From Saccoglossus kowalevskii (taxonomy: Eukaryota > Hemichordata > Enteropneusta > Harrimaniidae): DNA of 19,729 bases. Position 1 is the first letter of the stretch; every line of letters starts with the position of its first letter. The DNA lies in NCBI RefSeq assembly GCF_000003605.2, contig NW_003157156.1:1-19729 (forward strand), given 5' to 3'. Shown in pieces: positions 9,943 through 19,201 of the stretch. Both the position numbers and the translations under genes were made by a program. The notes below the pieces were generated by a model, which searched no databases, was not told the DNA's origin, and saw nothing but the letters and a program-made list of their open reading frames with translations.

Positions 9943-10806
9943 AGTAATGTAATGTCTCAGTTATACTATGATATGATGAGTAATGCATTGCGTCAATCAC
10001 ACTATGATACGGTGAGTAATGCATTGTCTCAATAACACTATGATATGGTGAGTAATGCATTGTCTCAAACACATTATGATATGGTGGGTAATACATTGTC
10101 TCAATCACACTATGATATGGTGAGTAATGCATTGTCTCAATCACACTATGATGCGGTGAGTAATGCATTGTCTCAATCACTCTATGGTATGGTGAGTAAT
10201 GCATTGTCTTAATCACACTATAATACGATGAGTAATGCATTGTCTCAATCACTCTATGATATGGTGAGTAATGCATTGTCTCAATAACACTATGATATGG
10301 TGAGTAATACATTGTCTCAATCACACTATGATATGGTGAGTAATACATTGGCTCAGTCACACTATGATATGTTGAGTAATACATAGTCTCAATCACACTG
10401 TGATATAGTGAGTAAAACACTATCTCAGTCACATTAAGATATGGTGAGTAATGCATTGTCTCAGTCACACTATGATATAGTGAGTAATGCATCGTCTCAA
10501 TTACACTATGATATGGTCAGTAATGCACTGTCGCAAACACACTACGATAAAGTGAGTAATGCATTGTCTCAATCACACTATGATATAGCGAGTAATACAT
10601 TGTCCCAGTCACACTCTGATATGGTGAGTAATGCATTGTCTCAATCACGCTATGATATCGTGAGTAATACATTGTCTCAATCACACTATGATACGGTGAG
10701 TATTACATTGTCTCAATCACACTATGATATGGTGAGTAATGCATTGGCTCAATCACACTATGATACAGTGAGTAATGCATTGTCTCAATCACACTATGAT
10801 GTGGTG
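9943..10806 (+). repeat. 24-unit HOR derivative (864 bp) lacking units 1-6
   Basis: Units 21-30 (9943-10302) are followed directly by unit 7 at 10303, then run through unit 20 at 10806. Compared with the 1,080-bp copies, exactly units 1-6 (216 bp) are missing. The junction keeps the 36-bp phase, as expected for unequal exchange between similar units. Units 8-10 carry the TAG/TAA haplotype (TAG at 10384, TAA at 10435). The segment 9787-10308 matches 10651-11172 at an 864-bp offset with one difference seen by eye (ATACGATG versus ATACGGTG), so this and the next copy form a young tandem pair. Confidence 0.9.
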
Positions 10807-11886
10807 AGTAATGTAATGTCTCAGTTATACTATGATATGATGAGTAATGCATTGCGTCAATCACACTATGATACGGTGAGTAATGCATTGTCTCAATAAC
10901 ACTATGATATGGTGAGTAATGCATTGTCTCAAACACATTATGATATGGTGGGTAATACATTGTCTCAATCACACTATGATATGGTGAGTAATGCATTGTC
11001 TCAATCACACTATGATGCGGTGAGTAATGCATTGTCTCAATCACTCTATGGTATGGTGAGTAATGCATTGTCTTAATCACACTATAATACGGTGAGTAAT
11101 GCATTGTCTCAATCACTCTATGATATGGTGAGTAATGCATTGTCTCAATAACACTATGATATGGTGAGTAATGCATTGTCTCAATCACACTATAATATGG
11201 TGAGTAATGCATTGTCTCAATCACACTATGATACGGTAAGTAATGCATTGTCTCAATCACACTATGATATGGTGAGTAACGCATTGTCTCAATCACTCTA
11301 TGATATGGTGAGTAATTCATTGTCTCAATCACTTTATGACATGGTGAGTAATGAATTGTCTCAATCACACTATGATATGGTGAGTAATACATTGTCTCAA
11401 TCACACTATGATATGGTGAGTAATACATTGGCTCAGTCACACTATGATATGGTGAGTAATACATTGTCTCAATCACACTATGATATAGTGAGTAAAACAT
11501 TATCTCAGTCACATTATGATATGGTGAGTAATGCATTGTCTCAGTCACACTATGATATAGTGAGTAATGCATCGTCTCAATTACACTATGATATGGTGAG
11601 TAATGCATTGTCGCAAACACACTATAATACAGTGAGTAATGCATTGTCTCAATCACACTATGATATAGCGAGTAATACATTGTCCCAGTCACACTCTGAT
11701 ATGTTGAGTAATGCATTGTCTCAATCACGCTATGATATCGTGAGTAATACATTGTCTGAATCACACAATGATACGGTGAGTATTACATTGTCTCAATCGC
11801 ACTATGATATGGTGAGTAATGCATTGGCTCAATCACACTATGATACAGTGAGTAATGCATTGTCTCAATCACACTATGATGTGGTG
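10807..11886 (+). repeat. Complete 30-unit higher-order repeat (1,080 bp), reference copy
   Basis: This spans unit 21 to the next unit 21 and holds 30 units with no indel: units 21-30 (10807-11166), then 1-20 (11167-11886). Diagnostic variants, in order from unit 1: 1 ends TATAATATGGTG; 2 has GATACGGTA; 4 has AACGCATTG and CACTCTATG; 5 has AATTCATTG; 6 has AATGAATTG; 8 has TTGGCTCAG; 10 has AAAACATTATC; 12 has GCATCGTCTC and AATTACAC; 13 has TCGCAAACAC; 14 ends ATAGCG; 15 has TCCCAGTCACACTC; 16 has CACGCTATGATATCG; 18 has AGTATTACATTG; 19 has TTGGCTCAA; 20 has GATGTGG; 21 has AATGTAATG; 22 has TTGCGTC; 23 and 30 have CAATAAC; 27 has CTATGGTATG; 28 has TATAATACGG. The same order recurs elsewhere, which defines the HOR. 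Unit numbering is mine. Confidence 0.93.
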
Positions 11887-12210
11887 AGTAATGTAATGTC
11901 TCAGTTTTACTATGATATGATGAGTAATGCATTGCGTCAATCACACTATGATACGGTGAGTAATGCATTGTCTCAATAACACTATGATATGGTGAGTAAT
12001 GCATTGCCTCAATCACACTATGATATGGTTAGTAATACATTGTCTCAATCACACTATGATATGGTGAGTAATGCATTGTCTCAATCACACTATGATACGG
12101 TGAGTAATGCATTGTCTCAATCACTCTATGGTATGGTGAGTAATGCATTGTCTCAATCACACTATAATACGGTGAGTAATGCATTGTCTCAATAACACTA
12201 TGATATGGTG
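11887..12210 (+). repeat. HOR units 21-28 plus a fused 29/30
   Basis: This continues the regular block. Unit 21 has CAGTTTTAC as at 6127; unit 24 has GCATTGCCTC. After unit 28 a single CAATAAC unit (12175-12210) stands where 29 and 30 should be, so one unit was lost. Together with 9943-11886 this gives the longest run in consistent HOR order in the window. Confidence 0.85.
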
Positions 12211-13506
12211 AGTAATGCAATGTCTCAATCACACTATGATATAATGAGTAATGCATTGTCTCAATCACACTATGATATGGTGAGTAACGCATTGTCTCAA
12301 TCACTCTATGATATGATGAATAATGCATTGTTTCAATGACACTATGATATGGTTAGTAATGCATTGTCTCAATCGCACTATGATATGGTGAGTAATGCAT
12401 TGTCTCAATCACGCTGTGATATGGTGAGTAATGCATTGTGTCAATCACACTATGATGTGGTGAGTAATCCATTGTCTCGATTATATTATGATATGGTGAG
12501 TAATGAATTGTCTCAATCACACTATGATATGGTGAGTAACACATTGTCTCAATCACACTCTGATATGGTGAGTAATACATTGGCTCAGTAACACTATGAT
12601 ATGGTGAGTAATACATTGTCTCAATCACACTATGAAATAGTGAGTAATACATTATCTCAGTCACATTATGATATGGTGAGTAATGCATTGTCTCAGTCAC
12701 ACTATGATATAGTGAGTAATGCATTGTCTCAATCACACTAGGGTATGGTGTGTAATACTTTGTCTCAGTCACACTATGATATAATGAGTAATGCATTGTC
12801 TCAGTCACACTATGATATGGTGAGTAATACATTGTCTCAGTCACACTATGATATGGTGAGTAATACATTGTCACAATCACATTATGATGTGGTGAGTAAT
12901 TCATTGTCTCAATCACATTATGATATGGTGAGTAATGCATTGTCCCTGTCGCACTATGATATGGTGAGTAATACATTGTCCTGATCACACTATGATATGG
13001 TGAGTAATGTAATGTCTCAGTTATACTATGATATGATGAGTAATGCATTGTCTCAATCACACTATAATACGATGAGTAATGCATTGTCTCAATAACACTA
13101 TGATATGGTGAGTAATGCATTGTCTCAATAACACTATGATATGGTGAGTAATGCATTGTCTCAATAACACTATCATATGATGAGTAATACATTGTCTCAG
13201 TCACATTATGATATGGTGAGTAATGCATTGTCTCAGTCACACTATGATATAGTGAGTAATGCATTGTCTCAATCACTCTATGATATGGTGAGTAATGCAT
13301 TGTCTCAATCACACTATAATACGGTGAGTAATGCATTGTCTCAATCACACTATGATACGGTGAGTAATACATTGTCTCAATCACACTATGATACGGTGAG
13401 TATTACATTGTCTCAATCACACTATGATATGGTGAGTAATGCATTGGCTCAATCACACTATGATAGAGTGAGTAATGCATTGTCTCAATCACACTATGAT
13501 GTGGTG
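12211..13506 (+). repeat. Divergent satellite patch with poor HOR order
   Basis: Units remain in 36-bp phase (13003 to 13507 is 504 bp), but HOR markers are sparse and mutations are commoner: CAATGAC (about 12337), ATTATATTATG (about 12480), CACACTAGGGTATG (about 12736), TCCCTGTCGC (about 12943), TCCTGATCAC (about 12979). Three successive CAATAAC units lie at 13075-13182. A drifted, less homogenised zone between two regular blocks is the simplest reading. Confidence 0.75.
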
Positions 13507-13829
13507 AGTAATGTAATGTCTCAGTTATAATATGATATGATGAGTAATGCATTGCGTCAATCACACTATGATACGGTGAGTAATGCATTGTCTCAATAAC
13601 ACTATGATATGGTGAGTAATGCATTGTCTCAATCACATTATGATATGGTGGGTAGTACATTGTCTCAATCACACTATGATATGGTGAGTAATGCATTGTC
13701 TCAATCACACTATGATACGGTGAGTAATGCATTGTCTCAATCACTCTATGGTATGGTGAGTAATGCATTGTCTCAATAACACTATGATATGGTGAGTAAT
13801 GCATTGTCTCAATCACACTATAATATGGT
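13342..13829 (+). repeat. Distant twin of 1891-2378
   Basis: See the partner at 1891-2378: the order and private variants are the same, including TTATAATATG in unit 21 (13507) and GGTAGTACATTG. Two additional units follow here before the match resumes with TATAATATGGTAAG near 13888-13901, so the partner and this copy differ by a clean 72-bp insertion or deletion. Confidence 0.87.
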
Positions 13830-14465
13830 GAGTAATGCATTGTCTCAATAACACTATGATATGGTGAGTAATGCATTGTCTCAATCACACTATAATATGG
13901 TAAGTAATGCATTGTCTCAATCACACTATGATACGGTGAGTAATGCATTGTCTCAATCACTCTATGATATGGTGAGAAACGCATTGTCTCAATCACTCTA
14001 TGATATGGTGAGTAATTCATTGTCTCAATCACATTATGATATGGTGAGTAATGAATTGTCTCAATCACACTATGATATGGTGAGTAATACATTGTCTCAA
14101 ATCACACTATGATATGGGTGAGTAATACATTGGCTCAGTCACACTATGATATGTTGAGTAATACATAGTCTCAATCACACTGTGATATAGTGAGTAAAAC
14201 ACTATCTCAGTCACATTAAGATATGGTGAGTAATGCATTGTCGCAAACACACTTTGATAAAGTGAGTAATGCATTGTCTCAATCACACTATGATATAGCG
14301 AGTCATACATTGTCCCAGTCACACTCTGATATGGTGATTAATGCATTGTCTCAATCACGCTATGATATCGTGAGTAATACATTGTCTCAATCACACTATG
14401 ATACGGTGAGTATTACATTGTCTCAATCACACTATGATATGGTGAGTAATGCATTGGCTCAATCA
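13830..14465 (+). repeat. Shortened HOR: units 1-10 then 13-19
   Basis: Units 1-7 are followed by two one-base insertions (CTCAAATCAC about 14097-14106; GATATGGGTG about 14111-14120), then the TAG/TAA haplotype of units 8-10 (TAG at 14165). Units 11-12 are missing, because unit 10 joins a TCGCAAACAC unit with ACTTTGATAAAG. Units 14-19 follow, with AGTCATACATTG and GTGATTAATG as private changes. Confidence 0.8.
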
Positions 14466-15877
14466 CACTATGATATGGTTAGTAATGCATTGTCTCAATC
14501 ACACTATGATGTGGTGAGTAATGCATTGTCTCAATCACACTATGATATGGTGAGTAAAGTAATGTCTCAATCACACTATGATATGGTGAGTAATACATTG
14601 TCTCAATCACACTATGATATGGTGAGTAATACATTGGCTCAGTCAAACTATGATATGGTGAGTAATGCATTGTCTCAGTCACACTATGATATAGTGAGTA
14701 ATGCATCGTCTCAATTACACTATGTTATGGTGAGTAAAGTATTGTCGCAAACGCACTATGATACAGTGAGTAATGCAATGTCTCAATCACACTATGATAT
14801 AGCGAGTAATACATTGTCCCAGTCACACTCAGATATGGTGAGTAATGCATTGTCTCAATCACGCTATGATATCGAGAGTAATACATTGTCTCAATCACAC
14901 TATGATTCGGTGAGTATTACATTGTCTCAATCACACTATGATATGGTGAGTATTACATTGTCTCAATCACACTATGATATGGTGAGTAATGAATTGTCTC
15001 AATCACACTATGATACAGTGAGTAATACATTGTCTCAATCGCACTATGTTACGGTAAGTAATACATTGTCTCAACCACATTCTGATATGGTGAGTAATGA
15101 ATTGTCATAATCACACTATGATATGGTGAGTAATACATTGTCTCAATCACACTCTGATAGGGTGTGTAATGCATTGTCCCAATCACACTATGATACGGTG
15201 AGTAATGCATTGTCTCAATCACACTATGATACGGTGAGTAATGCAATGTCTCATCATACCATGATATGGTGAGTAACGCATTGTCTCAATCACTCTATGA
15301 TATGGTGAGTAATGCATTGTCTCAATAACACTATGATATGGTTAGTAATGCATTGTCTCAATCACACTATGATATGGTGAGTAATGCATTGTCTCAATCA
15401 CACTATGATATGGTGAGTAAAGTAATGTCTCAATCACACTATGATATGGTGAGTAATACATTGTCTCAATCACACTATGATATGGTGAGTAATACATTGG
15501 CTCAGTCAAACTATGATATGGTGAGTAATGCATTGTCTCAGTCACACTATGATATAGTGAGTAATGCATCGTCTCAATTACACTATGTTATGGTGAGTAA
15601 AGTATTGTCGCAAACGCACTATGATACAGTGAGTAATGCAATGTCTCAATCACACTATGATATAGCGAGTAATACATTGTCCCAGTCACACTCAGATATG
15701 GTGAGTAATGCATTGTCTCAATCACGCTATGATATCGAGAGTAATACATTGTCTCAATCACACTATGATTCGGTGAGTATTACATTGTCTCAATCACACT
15801 ATGATATGGTGAGTATTACATTGTCTCAATCACACTATGATATGGTGAGTAATGAATTGTCTCAATCACACTATGAT
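14466..15877 (+). repeat. 863-bp tandem duplication of a HOR derivative
   Basis: The segment 14466-15014 is repeated at 15329-15877. In 549 bp I see one difference (GATGTGG at about 14509 versus GATATGG). The offset is 863, that is 24 units minus one base; the missing base is in CTCATCATACCATG near 15250. Shared private markers include AAAGTAATG, TATGTTATGG, AAAGTATTGTCGC, CACTCAGATATG, GATATCGAGAG and GATTCGGTG. The intervening 15015-15328 holds mostly plain units, with TCATAATCAC near 15105 and ATAGGGTGTG near 15158. Confidence 0.92.
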
Positions 15878-16243
15878 ATGGTGAGTAATGTAATGTCTCA
15901 GTTATACTATGATATGATGAGTAATGCATTGCGTCAATCACACTATGATACGGTGAGTAATGCATTGTCTCAATTACACTATGATATGGTGAGTAATGCA
16001 TTGTCTCAATTACACTATGATATGGTGAGTAATACATTGTCTCAATCACACTATGATATGGTGAGTAATGCATTGTCTCAATCACACTATGATACGTTGA
16101 TTAATGCATTGTCTCAATAACTCTTTGATATGGTGAGTAATGCATTGTCTCAATCACACTATGATATGGTGAGTAATGCATTGGCTCAATCACACTATGA
16201 TACAGTGAGTAATGCATTGTCTCAATCACACTATGATGTGGTG
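15878..16243 (+). repeat. Ten-unit HOR derivative (unit 21 to unit 21, 360 bp)
   Basis: Unit 21 at 15884 and unit 21 at 16244 are 360 bp apart. The order is 21, 22, two AATTACAC units, 25, 26 with ACGTTGATT, a CAATAACTCTTTG unit, a plain unit, 19 and 20. The stretch 15856-16162 appears identical to 194-500. Confidence 0.85.
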
Positions 16244-17323
16244 AGTAATGTAATGTCTCAGTTATACTATGATATGATGAGTAATGCATTGCGTCAATCA
16301 CACTATGATACGGTGAGTAATGCATTGTCTCAATAACACTATGATATTGTGAGTAATGCATTGTCTCAATCACACTATGATATGGTGAGTAATACATTGT
16401 CTCAATCACACTATGATATGGTGAGTAATGCATTGTCTCAATCACACTATGATACGGTGAGTAATGCATTGTCTCAATCACTCTATGGTATGGTGAGTAA
16501 TGCATTGTCTCAATCACACTATAATACGGTGAGTAATGCATTGTCTCAATCACTCTATGATATGGTGAGTAATGCATTGTCTCAATAACACTATGATATG
16601 GTGAGTAATGCATTGTCTCAATCACACTATACTATGGTGAGTAATGCATTGTCTCAATCACACTATGATACGGTGAGTAATGCATTGTCTCAATCACACT
16701 ATGATATGGTGAGTAACGCATTGTCTCAATCACTCTATGATATGGTGAGTAATTCAGTGTCTCAATCACATTATGATATGGTGAGTAATGAATTGTCCCA
16801 ATCACACTATGATATGGTGAGTAATACATTGTCTCAATCACGCTATGATATGGTGAGTAATACATTGGCTCAGTCACACTATGATATGTTGAGTAATACA
16901 TAGTCTCAATCACACTGTGATATAGTGAGTAAAACACTATCTCAGTCACATTAAGATATGGTGAGTAATGCATTGTCTCAGTCACACTATGATATAGTGA
17001 GTAATGCATCGTCTCAATTACACTATGATATGGTGAGTAATGCACTGTCGCAAACACACTACGATAAAGTGAGTAATGCATTGTCTCAATCACACTATGA
17101 TATAGCGAGTAATACATTGTCCCAGTCACACTCTGATATGGTGAGTAATGCATTGTCTCAATCACGCTATGATATCGTGAGTAATACATTGTCTCAAACA
17201 CACTATGATACGGTGAGTATTACATTGTCTCAATCACACTATGATATGGTGAGTAATGCATTGGCTCAATCACACTATGATACAGTGAGTAATGCATTGT
17301 CTCAATCACACTATGATGTGGTG
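16244..17323 (+). repeat. Second complete 30-unit higher-order repeat (1,080 bp)
   Basis: Again exactly 1,080 bp from unit 21 to unit 21, with units 21-30 at 16244-16603 and units 1-20 at 16604-17323. Its units 8-10 carry a private haplotype: ATGTTGAG, then a TAG at 16901, GTGATATAGTG and CATTAAGATATG. This haplotype is shared with 10384, 14165 and 17585 but not with the HOR copy at 10807-11886. So at least two HOR haplotypes coexist. Unit 5 has AATTCAGTG and unit 1 has TATACTATG, both private substitutions. Confidence 0.92.
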
Positions 17324-17945
17324 AGTAATGTAATGTCTCAGTTATACTATGATATGATGAGTAATGCATTGCGTCAATCACACTATGATACGGTGAGTAA
17401 TGCATTGTCTCAATAACACTATGATATGGTGAGTAATGCATTGTCTCAAACACATTATGATATGGCGGGTAATACATTGTCTCAATCACACTATGATATG
17501 GTGAGTAATACATTGTCTCAATCACACTATGATATGGTGAGTAATACATTGTCTCAGTCACACTATGATATGTTGAGTAATACATAGTCTCAATCACACT
17601 GTGATATAGTGAGTAAAACACTATCTCAGTCACATTAAGATATGGTGAGTAATGCATTGTCTCAGTCACACTATGATATAGTGAGTAATGCATCGTCTCA
17701 ATTACACTATGATATGGTGAGTAATGCACTGTCGCAAACACACTACGATAAAGTGAGTAATGCATTGTCTCAATCACACTATGATATAGCGAGTAATACA
17801 TTGTCCCAGTCACACTCTGGTATGGTGATTATTGCATTGTCTCAATCACGCTATGATATCGTGAGTAATACATTGTCTCAATCACACTATGATACGGTGA
17901 GTATTACATTGTCTCAATCACACTATGATATGGTGAGTAATGCAT
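17324..17945 (+). repeat. 19-unit HOR derivative and start of the next copy
   Basis: Units 21-25 are followed directly by unit-7-type copies, so units 26-30 and 1-6 are missing (11 units). The TAG/TAA haplotype recurs at 17585, 684 bp (19 units) after the one at 16901. The next units run 11-19 with private changes (CACTCTGGTATG, GTGATTATTGC near 17830). Order and variants closely match 16870-17260. Confidence 0.87.
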
Positions 17946-19201
17946 TGGCTCATCACACTATGATATGGTGAGTAATGCATTGTCTCAATCACTCTATGAT
18001 ATGGTGAGTAATTCATTGTCTCAATCACATTATGATATGGTGAGTAACGCATTGTCTCAATAAAACTATGATATGGTGAGTAATGCATTGTCTCAATCAC
18101 ACTATGATATAGTGAGTAATAAATTGTCTCAATCACACTATGATACGGTGAGTAATGCATTGTCTCAATCGCACTATGATATGGTGAGTAATGCATTGTC
18201 TCAATCACACTATGATATGGTGAGTAATGTAATGTCTCAGTAATACTATGATATGATGAGTAATGAATTGCGTCAATCACACTATGATGTGGTGAGTAAT
18301 TCATTGTCTCAATCACATTATGTTATGGCGAGTAATGAACTGTCTCAATCACACTATGATATGGTGAGTAATACATTGTCTCAATCACACTATGATATGG
18401 TGAGTAATACATTGGCTCAGTCACACTATGATATGGTGAGTAATACATTGTCTCAATCACACTATGATATAGTGAGTAAAACATTATCTCAGTCACATTA
18501 TGATATGGTGAGTAATGCATTGTCTAATTCACACTATGATATAGTGAGTAATGCATCGTCTCAATTACACTATGATATGGTGAGTAATGCATTGTCGCAA
18601 ACACACTATGATACAGTGAGTAATGCATTGTCTCAATCACACTATGATATAGCGAGTAATACATTGTCCCAGTCACACTCTGATATGGTGAGTAATGCAT
18701 TGTCTCAATCACGCTATGAAATCGTGAGTAATACATTGTCTCAATCACACTATGATACGGCGAGTATTGCATTGTCTCAATCACATTATGATATGGTGAG
18801 TAATGCATTGGCTCAATCACACTATGATACAGTGAGTAATGCATTGTCTCAATCACACTATGATGTGGTGAGTAATGTAATGTCTCAGTTATACTATGAT
18901 ATGATGAGTAATAAATTGTCCCAATCACACTATGATATAGTGAGTAATACATTATCTCACCTCACATTATGATATGGTGAGTAATGCATTGTATCAGTCA
19001 CACTATGATATAGTGAGTAATGCATCATCTCAATTACACTATGATATGATGAGTAATGCATTGTCGCAAACACACTATGATACAGTGAGTAATGCATTGT
19101 CTCAATCACACTATGATATAGCGAGTAATACATTGTCCCAGTCACACTCTGATATGGTGAGTAATGCATTGTCTCAATCACGCTATGACATCGTGAGTAA
19201 C
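17946..19201 (+). repeat. Rearranged satellite tail with two partial HOR passes
   Basis: One base is lost in GGCTCATCACAC (about 17948). Plain units lead to unit 21 at 18223 (with CAGTAATAC, creating a stop), then 5-20 and unit 21 at 18871 (18 units later). A second pass starts near 18905 with units 9-16 and a one-base insertion, CTCACCTCACATTATG (about 18957). Private changes include TCTAATTCAC and TTGTATCAGTC. Confidence 0.78.

Noticed and set aside
10441-10899. Conserved 152-codon frame repeated at 16958-17416 as a possible duplicated gene
   Set aside because: The two copies are the same HOR segment (units 11-23) at an offset of 6,517 bp. Differences are as likely to change residues as not, and both ends are set by HOR stops in units 10 and 23.
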